In this document: piece after piece, positions 35,607 to 44,374 of the stretch
Layout: each line of letters begins with the position of its first letter
Numbering within the stretch: the stretch's first letter is position 1
Origin: Pseudoalteromonas rubra
Lineage (GTDB): Bacteria; Pseudomonadota; Gammaproteobacteria; Enterobacterales; Alteromonadaceae
Assembly: GCF_005887095.1 (NCBI RefSeq)
Contig: NZ_PNCI01000030.1
Span: forward strand, 1 to 64,000
Reading direction: 5' to 3'
Length of the DNA: 64,000 nt
Notes under the pieces: model-generated
What the model was told of the DNA's origin: nothing
The model's input: the letters and a program-made list of their open reading frames with translations, nothing else
Database searches by the model: none
Position numbers and translations under genes: made by a program

Positions 35607-36077
35607 ATGCAGGGTAGCAAGCAAGTAATAGCAGCATTAAATCAGGTATTAACACACGAGCTGACGTCCATTAACCAGTATTTTCTGCATGCACGTATGT
35701 GGAAAAACTGGGGCATTGAGGAGCTGAACGAGAAAGCCTATAAAAAATCAATAAAAGACATGAAGCAGGCCGATGACTTAATCGAGCGGATCTTATTTTT
35801 GGAAGGCCTGCCAAATCTACAACACCTCGAAAAGCTTCGCATTGGTGAACACACAGAAGAAATGCTCAGCTGTGATATGGCGTTTGAAATGGAGCAGCTG
35901 CCAGTATTGCGCAGTGCGATTGAGCTGTGTGAACAAGAGCAAGACTATGTCAGTCGCGAATTGTTGGAGGATATCCTTGAATATGAGGAAGAGTATGTCG
36001 ACTGGCTGGAAACTCAGCAATTCCTCATCAAAAACTGCGGTATAGAAAACTATCTGCAATCACAAATTGAGGAGTAA
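35607..36077 (+). CDS. bacterioferritin subunit, haem-binding type with degraded ferroxidase site
   Basis: 156 residues, full length for bacterioferritin, a 24-subunit iron-storage shell. The haem ligand Met52 is present (IKDMKQAD). Of the six ferroxidase ligands, Glu18, Glu94 and Glu127 are kept, but Glu51 is Asp, His54 is Gln and His130 is Tyr, so this subunit should oxidise iron poorly or not at all. The next gene, 3 bases later, encodes the complementary subunit. Similar two-subunit systems are known in Neisseria and Magnetospirillum, where mixed shells combine haem and ferroxidase functions. Confidence 0.9.
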   Translation: MQGSKQVIAALNQVLTHELTSINQYFLHARMWKNWGIEELNEKAYKKSIKDMKQADDLIERILFLEGLPNLQHLEKLRIGEHTEEMLSCDMAFEMEQLPVLRSAIELCEQEQDYVSRELLEDILEYEEEYVDWLETQQFLIKNCGIENYLQSQIEE

Positions 36078-36080
36078 AAC

Positions 36081-36566
36081 ATGCAAGGTTCTCAAAAAGT
36101 AATCGATTTACTCAACAAACAGCTGACCTTAGAGTTATCGTCAATGGATCAGTACCTGGCTCATTCAAAAATGTATGAAGATTGGGGACTATCAAGGTTA
36201 CACCACAAATTGGCGCATGAATACGAGGAAGAGCTGGATCATGCCAAGCGTATTACAGAGCGCATTTTGTTTTTAGAGGGCACGCCAGATACCGCATCCA
36301 GAGCCCCCATCAAAGTAGGTGAAAACGTACAGGAAATGCTGGAAAACGATCTTGCCGCAGAGATCACCGTTAAAGATCATTTGAAAAAGGTCATTGCGGT
36401 GTGTGAAGAAGAGCAAGACTATGTGTCGCGCGAAATGCTGGAGGCGCTGCTTGATGACACAGAAATGGATCACATTTATTGGCTGGAGCAGCACCTGGGA
36501 CTTATTAAGTTAGTGGGTCTGCCTAACTACATCCAGAGCCAGATGTCTGGTGGCGATCCAACCTGA
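36081..36566 (+). CDS. bacterioferritin subunit, ferroxidase type lacking the haem ligand
   Basis: 161 residues. The ferroxidase ligands are all present: Glu18 (TLELSS), Glu51 and His54 (EEELDHAK), Glu94, and an ExxH pair in TEMDHIYWLE (positions 128/131, shifted by a one-residue insertion). Position 52 is Leu instead of Met, so it cannot ligate haem between subunits. It starts 3 bases after the haem-type subunit gene, implying fixed stoichiometry in a mixed shell. No bacterioferritin-associated ferredoxin gene is next to the pair. A terminator follows. Confidence 0.9.
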   Translation: MQGSQKVIDLLNKQLTLELSSMDQYLAHSKMYEDWGLSRLHHKLAHEYEEELDHAKRITERILFLEGTPDTASRAPIKVGENVQEMLENDLAAEITVKDHLKKVIAVCEEEQDYVSREMLEALLDDTEMDHIYWLEQHLGLIKLVGLPNYIQSQMSGGDPT

Positions 36567-36588
36567 TGAGATAATAGTAAACCAATCC

Positions 36589-36612
36589 AAAGGAGGCATC
36601 GCCTCCTTTTTT
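36589..36612 (+). terminator. rho-independent terminator of the bacterioferritin operon
   Basis: AAAGGAGGC and GCCTCCTTT form a 9-bp stem with loop ATC, ending in a run of T. Confidence 0.9.
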
Positions 36613-36712
36613 AATATATGCGCTCAGGGTCTGCAGGCTTGCCAAAGCAATAATTCGCATAGATACTTGCCGCCATCATGTATTAGCAAGATCACCGGTA
36701 CGGAGAAACATA

Positions 36713-37549
36713 ATGGAAAGACAGGTCGCCTGTTTGGTTGAAGCATGCCAACAGTTAGGGCTGAAATACGAGTGTATTGATCGTGAGCAGAATCTGGTGC
36801 GGGTCTATTTTAATCATGGGGTTGAGTATTTTGAACTAAACAAAACCCCCTTTAACTCCGAGTCTGTTTACGGCATATGCAGGGACAAAATGCACTCTTA
36901 TCAGGCTTTTAATCAAGCTGTCACAATGCCGCAAACCTTGTCTTTTCTGGACCCGAATGTGCCTCAGGAGCACAGGCATTATCTGGAATATCAAAGCATG
37001 GACGAAATCCTTGCAGCCACAGAGGCTCACTTTGGCTACCCAGTGGTTGTGAAAAGCAACAGCGGGGCATTGGGCATCAATGTGCACCTGTGTGAGGACA
37101 GAGCATCACTCAGAGTTGCTTACAATGAAATATTCAACGCTCAGTCAAAGCATTATGACTACCTGGCACTGGCGCAGGCTTATGTTAAAAACAAAGCTGA
37201 ATATCGCCTTGTTTGTGGATTTGGAGAACCCTTACTGGCGTATAAAAGGGGGATGGCTCAGACGTTCAATGTGCGGTACTGGGAAAAGAATGAAGTCGCG
37301 ACACTGGAGCAGGATAAGGCCCTGCTCAACACCTTGTTTGAGTTTGTTAAACCTGTCTTTGAATTAGCCTCCATAGGGTTTGTTGGCTTTGACATTATTC
37401 TAGGCCAGGACGATCGTTTTTATCTGATTGAGCTGAATTCCTCGCCTAAGTTCAACCATCTGATCATCGATAACCCGAAACTTGGCCCTGATGCTGTCAC
37501 AGGCATGTACAAAAAAATGCTACAAAAGCTAAATAACCGACCAGCTTGA
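36713..37549 (+). CDS. ATP-grasp enzyme (RimK-like), unknown substrate
   Basis: 278 residues of the ATP-grasp superfamily, which join a carboxylate to an amine or thiol using ATP. Visible are the nucleotide-binding strand YPVVVKSNSGALGINVHLC, the middle LAQAYVKNKAEYRLVCGFG and the metal-binding end FVGFDIILGQDDRFYLIELNSS, where D..E.N bind magnesium. It lacks the N-terminal partner domains of amino acid ligases, so the product is unknown; peptide-modifying, glutamate-ligating and cyanophycin-like roles are possible. A cyclase gene starts 40 bases after it, so it may belong to the following signalling operon. Confidence 0.8.
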   Translation: MERQVACLVEACQQLGLKYECIDREQNLVRVYFNHGVEYFELNKTPFNSESVYGICRDKMHSYQAFNQAVTMPQTLSFLDPNVPQEHRHYLEYQSMDEILAATEAHFGYPVVVKSNSGALGINVHLCEDRASLRVAYNEIFNAQSKHYDYLALAQAYVKNKAEYRLVCGFGEPLLAYKRGMAQTFNVRYWEKNEVATLEQDKALLNTLFEFVKPVFELASIGFVGFDIILGQDDRFYLIELNSSPKFNHLIIDNPKLGPDAVTGMYKKMLQKLNNRPA

Positions 37550-37589
37550 GGCTAAACTGGTGGAAACACCATAATCTGGCGAAGCGACA

Positions 37590-38846
37590 ATGAAATGGTT
37601 AAAGGACATTGATAGCAGTTTTGACAAGTTACTGACCGATTGTTATCAAAGGCGTGAAATGGAGATGGAACTCCATGTTAACAAACTCCGTTTTTATGGA
37701 TTAATGGCTTTGTTTATCACAGAGCTTGTTATCGGTATATACAGTATTGGGTGGGATGGCACGCTGATAGCTGTTGATTTAGGTACATTGGCGATTGTCG
37801 CCTTATGGTGCGCGTTAGTGGTGCGCTGGGCAACGTCGGAGAGTTACAAACCCTGGCTTAAGTACGTTTCTATTCTATTCGACTACGCGATCATTCTGGC
37901 TGTTTCTTTCGAAATTGAATCGCTGGATTTGATCAAACACCTTCTGCAGGATCTTCATAAAACCGAGTTTGAGCTCATGCTGGTGAGCGTGTTACTGTTG
38001 TTTAACATCATGAGTGCGTTTCGTCAGGGTAAAATAATCATCTACTTTTCCACCTTGTGCTGTCTGATAACCGGGACTTTGGTGCTGGAACACAGTCACA
38101 CAGCACGCGCCATCGAGATACACGAACAAGTTATTATCGTTTGTTCTGGGTTTCTGGCCTGGTCATTGTCGAACTATATTACGGGCACTTATACCAAATT
38201 GCGTCATCGTGAACGCCTGCTACGTTACCTGCCTGAGCAATTGGTAAAAGCGGTTGAACGCGGAGAGGTGGACATTGAGCCCGGAGGCGAAAAACGGGAC
38301 GTCACTGTGCTGATGGCCGATATTCGCGGGTTCACCAGAATGTGCGAGCAGCATGACCCTGAAGTGATAACGCGATTGCTGAATCGCTATTTTTCTCGCA
38401 TGAGCAGCGTTATTTTTTCTCATCAGGGGATGATAGATAAATTTATCGGTGACGCCATTATGGCTGTATTCGGTACTCCTCAAAAAGAAGAAAACAATGC
38501 GCGAAATGCAATAGAAGCGGCGCGTGAAATGTTACAAGCACTGGAGCAGTTAAACTTGGAGTTTATTGCTGATGGCCTGCCGGAAATCAAGATTGGAATC
38601 GGTATTCATAGTGGTGATGCAATCGCAGGCAACGTCGGGAGCAGCAGCTGTATGGACTATACCGTCATCGGTGACACAGTGAATGTGGCAGCACGCATAG
38701 AGAGTAAAACAAAGGAACTGCAACACCCCATCTTGGTCAGCGAACAAAGCGTTCTGCAATCAAAGCTGACACAACTTAAGCGTGTTGCTATGGTTGAACT
38801 CAGTGGGCGCAGTAAGCCCATCGAGGTGTATCATTATCCTGACTAA
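37590..38846 (+). CDS. membrane-bound class III adenylate/guanylate cyclase
   Basis: 418 residues. The N-terminal half has about six membrane helices (from residue 30 to about 200) with no recognised ligand domain. The C-terminal half is a class III nucleotide cyclase with metal-binding Asp in VLMADIRGFT and IGDAIMAVFG, the transition-state Asn/Arg in VIGDTVNVAARIE and Lys in MIDKFIGD. That Lys is the adenine-specifying residue, so cAMP is more likely than cGMP. The gene lies 40 bases after the ATP-grasp gene and 76 bases before the binding protein of the LOV kinase, which suggests a joint signalling unit. Confidence 0.88.
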   Translation: MKWLKDIDSSFDKLLTDCYQRREMEMELHVNKLRFYGLMALFITELVIGIYSIGWDGTLIAVDLGTLAIVALWCALVVRWATSESYKPWLKYVSILFDYAIILAVSFEIESLDLIKHLLQDLHKTEFELMLVSVLLLFNIMSAFRQGKIIIYFSTLCCLITGTLVLEHSHTARAIEIHEQVIIVCSGFLAWSLSNYITGTYTKLRHRERLLRYLPEQLVKAVERGEVDIEPGGEKRDVTVLMADIRGFTRMCEQHDPEVITRLLNRYFSRMSSVIFSHQGMIDKFIGDAIMAVFGTPQKEENNARNAIEAAREMLQALEQLNLEFIADGLPEIKIGIGIHSGDAIAGNVGSSSCMDYTVIGDTVNVAARIESKTKELQHPILVSEQSVLQSKLTQLKRVAMVELSGRSKPIEVYHYPD

Positions 38847-38922
38847 AAAGATAGCAGGGTGTTGTGCTAAGCAATCTTTATGAAATAGTCTAACTTTAAA
38901 TAATCAGGTACTTAACGCGCTT

Positions 38923-40143
38923 ATGAATATGGAACGGACGCTGGTCGCAGTTTTTTTATGCTTTATTACTTTCAGTGTGCTTGCAAACGCTGCACAGCGG
39001 CCTGTGCTCTATATCTATCACGATTCTGATTACAGCAGTCATAGTGAGTCGGCTGAAGCCATGAAAATGGGCTTTAATAGTGCACTCAGAGAGCGCAATT
39101 TTGAGGTTCAGGGTTTCAGACTGCAGCTTCTTGAAAAAGACCACAGGGGCAACAGCAATCGCAGTTTACTGACCATGCGGCGTTTTTTGAAAGATGAGCG
39201 AGCGTTACTGATGCTGGGGGGGTTACATTCACCTCCGTATATAAAACACCGTGATTATATTAACCAGCAGGGGATTTTACTGTTAGTACCCTGGGCAGCC
39301 GGTGGACCGGTAACACGCTACCCGGACACTAACAATTGGGTGTTCAGATTGTCTATCGATGACACCAAAGCAGGGTTGAGGCTGGTGGAATTCGCCAGAC
39401 AAAAACAATGCCGTTCGCCGCACATGCTACTAGAGCGTACCCCCTGGGGGAAATCAAATTATCAGACTATCACTCGGGCACTGAGCAAGCCTGAGGCCCC
39501 CGTGACCTGGTTTAACTGGAATATGAAAATGAATGCCACCAAAATCATGCTGCGAGAAATTGTCAGTAATGGCCATGATTGTGTGATTTTTGTGGGGAAT
39601 GCATTGGAAGGCAAACAGCTGGTAAAGGCGGTCGGTCAGACGCCGAAAGCACAGCGCCCTGCCATTATCAGTCACTGGGGCATCACAGGTGGCAATTTCT
39701 TCGCTCAGGTGGCTGAGCAATTGCGTGCAGGTATAGATTTGCACTTTTTGCAAAGTTGTTTCTCATTTCAGCAACGGCCACATACAGAATTTGTAGCCCG
39801 AGTGTGGCAACAATTAATAACCGCATACCCAGACAAAGTTGTTGATGGACGATTTATACAGTCACCGGCCGGTTTTATTCATGGTTATGATTTGGGCCGG
39901 GTCCTGCTTGGAGCGCTTGATCAAATCTCTTTGAGCGGCAAGGTAAAACAAGACAGAGCCGCGTTGCGTAGCGCGCTTGAAAACCTCAAACAACCAGTTC
40001 AGGGTTTGATCAAAGTTTACAAACAACCGTTTTCGCCCTGGTCAGAGTCACAGCCCGATGCTCATGAGGCACTGGGTCTGGAAGACATCTGTATGGCCAG
40101 CTACAACACTGATGGCAGTATCAAGGTGCTAAAAAATCAATGA
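38923..40143 (+). CDS. periplasmic type I binding protein paired with the LOV kinase
   Basis: 406 residues: signal peptide (LCFITFSVLANA), then a two-lobed type I periplasmic-binding fold like Leu/Ile/Val-binding proteins. Typical segments are a first strand VLYIYHDSD, a LLMLGGLHSPPYI loop, ILLLVPWAAGG and a second-lobe strand CVIFVGNALEGKQLVKAVGQ. No ABC permease or ATPase is near. Instead the hybrid kinase gene begins inside its stop codon (ATGA), so the protein probably delivers a ligand signal to that kinase, as LuxP does to LuxQ. The ligand is unknown. The ribosome site is weak. Confidence 0.85.
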   Translation: MNMERTLVAVFLCFITFSVLANAAQRPVLYIYHDSDYSSHSESAEAMKMGFNSALRERNFEVQGFRLQLLEKDHRGNSNRSLLTMRRFLKDERALLMLGGLHSPPYIKHRDYINQQGILLLVPWAAGGPVTRYPDTNNWVFRLSIDDTKAGLRLVEFARQKQCRSPHMLLERTPWGKSNYQTITRALSKPEAPVTWFNWNMKMNATKIMLREIVSNGHDCVIFVGNALEGKQLVKAVGQTPKAQRPAIISHWGITGGNFFAQVAEQLRAGIDLHFLQSCFSFQQRPHTEFVARVWQQLITAYPDKVVDGRFIQSPAGFIHGYDLGRVLLGALDQISLSGKVKQDRAALRSALENLKQPVQGLIKVYKQPFSPWSESQPDAHEALGLEDICMASYNTDGSIKVLKNQ

Positions 40144-43100
40144 ATAATAACGCAGAGAAATCGCTATTTAAAATGAGCTCCGATAAAGCATTCTACGCAT
40201 TTTTATTATGTAGCCTGATATTGTCTGTTTCTCTGAGTCTGGTGATGCTGAGCAATCATGCCGATACCGCTATTCGGCAGGTGCAAACGGAAGTGCGGCA
40301 AACAGAAGCGCGTTTGGGGGTCAGCAACCTGGGCCAGTTTTTGCGCACCCGGCTGGTACTACTGAAAGATCTGGCGCAATATCCGGTTCTGGCCAACGGG
40401 GTTATGGGGTCAGATATATCCCGCGCTTCTTTGTCTGATTTCCTGGGGGAATATCGGATCCTGGGGAAAAAGGAACCATTGTCTATGTACAATGTGCTTG
40501 GCGAGCCGGTATATCGTAGTGGTCAGATGTCACTGGCAGCCGACAAAGAAAATGACTGGCTCGAACTGCTGCTAGATGGGCGATTACCGCATGCGGTGAT
40601 TTTAAAGCGTAATGCTCAGTTGTTTAGTTTTGTGATCGCAGTCCCCATTGAGTACAACGGATTCACTGAAGGCGTCCTGGTTGCTGAGTTTGATACAGAT
40701 TTAGCAAACCTTTTGGCACTTGATTTGAGTAATCAGGCGCTGGCAGTCGAATTATCCGGGCAATGGGTCGATTATAGTAATGCGGCACCTGATGCAGAGT
40801 ATGTTGTGTTACACAATACACAGATGCCGGGCACAGACATCCATGTCAGTTTAATGATTAGTCAGTCAACCATAGATGACAGTGTCTTTACTTTTATTGT
40901 GGAGCTTGGCCAGGCTATTTTTATCGGTCTGTCATTGTCCTTTTTGCTGTTGCTATTTTTTGGTCGCCAGTTGCTCCTTAACCCGTTCAAACGTTTACAA
41001 ACCTCTGAGCAAAGAATTAAGAAAAGCGAAGAGCGATTCAAATTGGCTATTGAAGGCAGCCACGATGGTATCTGGGATTGGGATATTGAAAGTGGGGACG
41101 TGTTCTACTCGCCAAGGTACAGAGAATTGCTTGGCTACAGCCCTTCTGATCACAAGGGGTTTCCAGATCGCTTTGAATCACTGGAGCATCACTTACATCC
41201 AAAAGACAGAAGTGTGACTTTTGCCGCATTACAAGAGCATTTGAATGATAAAGGTGGGTTCGACGTCGAGTTTCGCTTGCGTACCCGACAAAACGACTAT
41301 CGCTATTTTCGCTCAAAGGGCCTTGCCCTTCGTAATGACTCAGGAAAAGCCATTCGCATGTCTGGCTCTTTAACTGACATTACAGATCAGAAAATGTATC
41401 AGGAAGCATTAAGCCAGGCAAAGGAGCACAATGATTTACTGGCTTATGCGATTGAAGCATGCGATGTGGGTATTATCATTTCAGATGCGAAAGTACACGG
41501 GTTACCGCTGACCTTTATAAACAGCGCCTTTACTACAATAACGGGTTATGGCGAAGAGGTATTGGGTACCAACTGTAAGTTCCTTCAGGGCAAAGAGACG
41601 GCACAAGAAGCGGTAGGGAGTATGGTTGAGGCCATTAAGAGCCGTAAAGCGCACCGCACCGTGATCCTCAATTACACGAAACTCGGCAAGCCTTTTTGGA
41701 ACAATCTACATATTGCGCCTGTGAGTAATGACAGGGGAGAGCTGGTTGCCTATGTTGGCATTATACAGGATATTTCTGAGGAAATTGCTCAGGAGAGAGC
41801 GCTGGCGGATGCTAAAAGCCAGGCTGAGCAGGCAAGCCGGGCCAAAAGCGAGTTCCTGGCATCTATGAGCCATGAGATCAGGACCCCTATGAACGGTGTC
41901 CTGGGTATGCTCAATTTATTGCTGAGCAACGAGTTGGATGAGCAACAAACACACCGGGTTAAACTGGCCATGAGTAGCGCAAACTCACTCCTTAACCTGA
42001 TCAATGACATACTCGATTTTTCAAAGGTTGATGCCGGTAAGCTGGAGCTGGAGATGCTCGACTTTGATTTGCGCGGCATGTTTGAAGACTTCGCTGAGTC
42101 GGCAGCCTTGCAAGCTCAGTGTAAAGGACTTGAGCTCGTGCTGGATACCCTGGATATTGAACAAAGTATGGCCAAAGGTGATCCAAGCCGGATCAGACAA
42201 ATTCTCGCCAACCTGGTAGGCAATGCAATTAAATTTACAGAGCAGGGCGAAGTGATCATTCAGGGCAAGCTGACCGAGCTCGACAACAATGGTTTGTGTC
42301 TGGAGTGCGCAATCACTGATACGGGGATTGGGATCCCTAAAGCGAAGAGTGCCGCTCTGTTTGATTCTTTTTCTCAGGTTGACTCGTCAACAACACGTAA
42401 GTACGGCGGGACAGGTCTGGGCCTTGCGATTGTCAGGAAGCTTTGCCAGCTAATGGGGGGCGATGTCTGGGTCGAGAGTGTAGAGGGAGAAGGAAGCACG
42501 TTTAAGTTTAAGTTGATGCTAGAAAAAAGTGCACAGTCAAAACAAATATTGCCAGATTTGGATATGTCAAAGCTTGAGTTGTTGGTAGTCGATGACAATC
42601 AGACTAATCGCACTGTACTCGGTCAACAGTTGCGGCATTGGGGTGCACAAGTCTTTGAATCTTCATCTGGTATTGCTGCGTTAGCCGAGTGTGAGAAGCG
42701 TTTCCATGACGGACAGCGTAAAATGTTTGATATTGCGTTGCTGGATATGCAAATGCCCAATATGGATGGTGCACAGTTGGGCAAAACCATCAAAGAGGAC
42801 AAGCGTTTCAAGGGAATTAAGCTCATTATGATGACTTCAATTGGTCATCAGGGCGATGCGTCTTACTTCGCAGACTTAGGGTTCTCGGGCTACTTTCCCA
42901 AGCCTGCAACGACAGAAGATCTGTTCAATGCCCTCTCTGTGGTTGCAGATGACGGAGAGGCATTAGCAAATGCCAAACCGCTGGTAACTACGCATTACCT
43001 GAAGAGTATGAAAGATCCCCATCAGGATACGACAAGGGTGAAATGGGCGCCAAAACCGCGTATCTTGTTGGCCGAGGATAATCAGGTCAATCAGATAGTA

Positions 43101-43463
43101 ACGGTAAGCATGCTGCAGAAGCTGGACATTGAATATGTTGATGTTGTAGGCGATGGCAATGAAGCACTGCGCAACCTGAGAGAATACCAACATTCGGAGG
43201 GGTATTCACTGGTGCTGATGGATTGCCAGATGCCAGAAATGGACGGTTTTCATGCGACCAAAGCCATTCGAAAAGGGCAGGCGGGTAAATCAAATATGGA
43301 CATTACCATAGTGGCGCTTACGGCTAATGCTATGGTCGGCGATGAGAAAAAATGCCTTGAAGCTGGAATGAATGACTATCTGAGCAAACCTGTGTCCATT
43401 GAGGCGCTGCTAAGCTGCCTGAAAAAGCATCTAAACTATGAGCCGATCTTAGTCGAAGACTAA
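40140..43463 (+). CDS. hybrid histidine kinase with PAS and LOV domains and two receivers
   Basis: 1107 residues. Two membrane helices (about 18-37 and 250-278) enclose a periplasmic domain. Next come a PAS domain (about 300-420) and a second PAS domain with LOV hallmarks: G-T-N-C479-K-F-L-Q (consensus GXNCRFLQ), preceded by [12 protein letters not shown] and followed by [19 protein letters not shown]. Cys479 would form the flavin adduct under blue light. Then HisKA (H578 in [11 protein letters not shown]), HATPase ([23 protein letters not shown]) and two receivers with Asp869 (LLDMQMP) and Asp1028 (LMDCQMP). There is no HPt. Together with the coupled binding protein gene, this predicts joint sensing of a periplasmic ligand and light. 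Confidence 0.9.
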   Translation: MNNNAEKSLFKMSSDKAFYAFLLCSLILSVSLSLVMLSNHADTAIRQVQTEVRQTEARLGVSNLGQFLRTRLVLLKDLAQYPVLANGVMGSDISRASLSDFLGEYRILGKKEPLSMYNVLGEPVYRSGQMSLAADKENDWLELLLDGRLPHAVILKRNAQLFSFVIAVPIEYNGFTEGVLVAEFDTDLANLLALDLSNQALAVELSGQWVDYSNAAPDAEYVVLHNTQMPGTDIHVSLMISQSTIDDSVFTFIVELGQAIFIGLSLSFLLLLFFGRQLLLNPFKRLQTSEQRIKKSEERFKLAIEGSHDGIWDWDIESGDVFYSPRYRELLGYSPSDHKGFPDRFESLEHHLHPKDRSVTFAALQEHLNDKGGFDVEFRLRTRQNDYRYFRSKGLALRNDSGKAIRMSGSLTDITDQKMYQEALSQAKEHNDLLAYAIEACDVGIIISDAKVHGLPLTFINSAFTTITGYGEEVLGTNCKFLQGKETAQEAVGSMVEAIKSRKAHRTVILNYTKLGKPFWNNLHIAPVSNDRGELVAYVGIIQDISEEIAQERALADAKSQAEQASRAKSEFLASMSHEIRTPMNGVLGMLNLLLSNELDEQQTHRVKLAMSSANSLLNLINDILDFSKVDAGKLELEMLDFDLRGMFEDFAESAALQAQCKGLELVLDTLDIEQSMAKGDPSRIRQILANLVGNAIKFTEQGEVIIQGKLTELDNNGLCLECAITDTGIGIPKAKSAALFDSFSQVDSSTTRKYGGTGLGLAIVRKLCQLMGGDVWVESVEGEGSTFKFKLMLEKSAQSKQILPDLDMSKLELLVVDDNQTNRTVLGQQLRHWGAQVFESSSGIAALAECEKRFHDGQRKMFDIALLDMQMPNMDGAQLGKTIKEDKRFKGIKLIMMTSIGHQGDASYFADLGFSGYFPKPATTEDLFNALSVVADDGEALANAKPLVTTHYLKSMKDPHQDTTRVKWAPKPRILLAEDNQVNQIVTVSMLQKLDIEYVDVVGDGNEALRNLREYQHSEGYSLVLMDCQMPEMDGFHATKAIRKGQAGKSNMDITIVALTANAMVGDEKKCLEAGMNDYLSKPVSIEALLSCLKKHLNYEPILVED

Positions 43464-43604
43464 TAATGCCAGTACATTGCTGCGCGTGAGTGAGCAATAA
43501 AATTTCACTGACGACCTTGATAGTCAAATTGCGGTACGTAGGCAAATATGGCAACGAGAATATAATAATTGGGTTGAGCTAGTGCTATAAACTTTGGAGT
43601 ATTG

Positions 43605-44297
43605 ATGAAGAGACATAAGATAATTCTCCTTGTTTTTCTTGCGTTTTTTATGCTTTCCTTTGGATACTTCAAGAAAGACGCAATTGCCTGTGAATTGATA
43701 GGCGTAGCTCAGTTTTATGAAGTGTCGCCCAATCTATATGTTGATAAAAGTATTGATAACTTGCAGCAAGGTAAGCTAGCTAACGCTATAGAGGCTGCTG
43801 TAAAAAGAGTCTCTGATGTCTACGGTGCGCCTACATCAAACCCCAGAATTATTGCCACTGCTGAAGCCAAATATGCAAAATTTGGCTTCAACCCGACGGG
43901 CATGCAGACATCCGGGTTTTTCAGAGAATGTATATTTCTTGGTCCTAAGGGGCTAAATACCGATGTTGTCGCCCACGAGCTTGTTCATGCAGAAGTTAGG
44001 CACAGAACAAATCTGCTGGTGGAGTTAACTCAGTTACCAGCCTGGTTTATTGAAGGAACTGGGATCCAGGTAGATTATCGGGCGCCGTTTTTATTAGAAA
44101 ACATCGATGTGACAAATGAGGATGTCACTAAGATTAGGTCGGTGTTTTATCTCAGTGACTTTCCAAACACTAACGTTAAGTACTATCAGGCTTCATTGAT
44201 TGCAGTTAAACCGATGAACCCAAAGAATATGTACACTGCTCTGGAAAGATTGAATAATGGAGAACAGTTTGAGGATGTTTTTAGCGAGCTGTTATAG
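43605..44297 (+). CDS. membrane-anchored predicted zinc peptidase-like protein
   Basis: About 230 residues: an N-terminal hydrophobic helix (signal anchor, residues 6-22), then a domain with the zinc-peptidase motif VVAHELVHAEV (HExxH) and, about 23 residues later, WFIEGTG, whose Glu is the expected third ligand of gluzincins. TGGAG precedes the ATG at 43605. No exact family is known to me. The active site looks intact, so a proteolytic role in the periplasm is likely. It is a single gene between the LOV kinase and the nuclease gene. Confidence 0.7.
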   Translation: MKRHKIILLVFLAFFMLSFGYFKKDAIACELIGVAQFYEVSPNLYVDKSIDNLQQGKLANAIEAAVKRVSDVYGAPTSNPRIIATAEAKYAKFGFNPTGMQTSGFFRECIFLGPKGLNTDVVAHELVHAEVRHRTNLLVELTQLPAWFIEGTGIQVDYRAPFLLENIDVTNEDVTKIRSVFYLSDFPNTNVKYYQASLIAVKPMNPKNMYTALERLNNGEQFEDVFSELL

Positions 44298-44374
44298 TTG
44301 CTCCCTCGATTTGAAATGCTGGTTGTCCGTTTACGCGGTGGTTCCAGGCCGATATTATTCGTTGTAGAGTGTGT

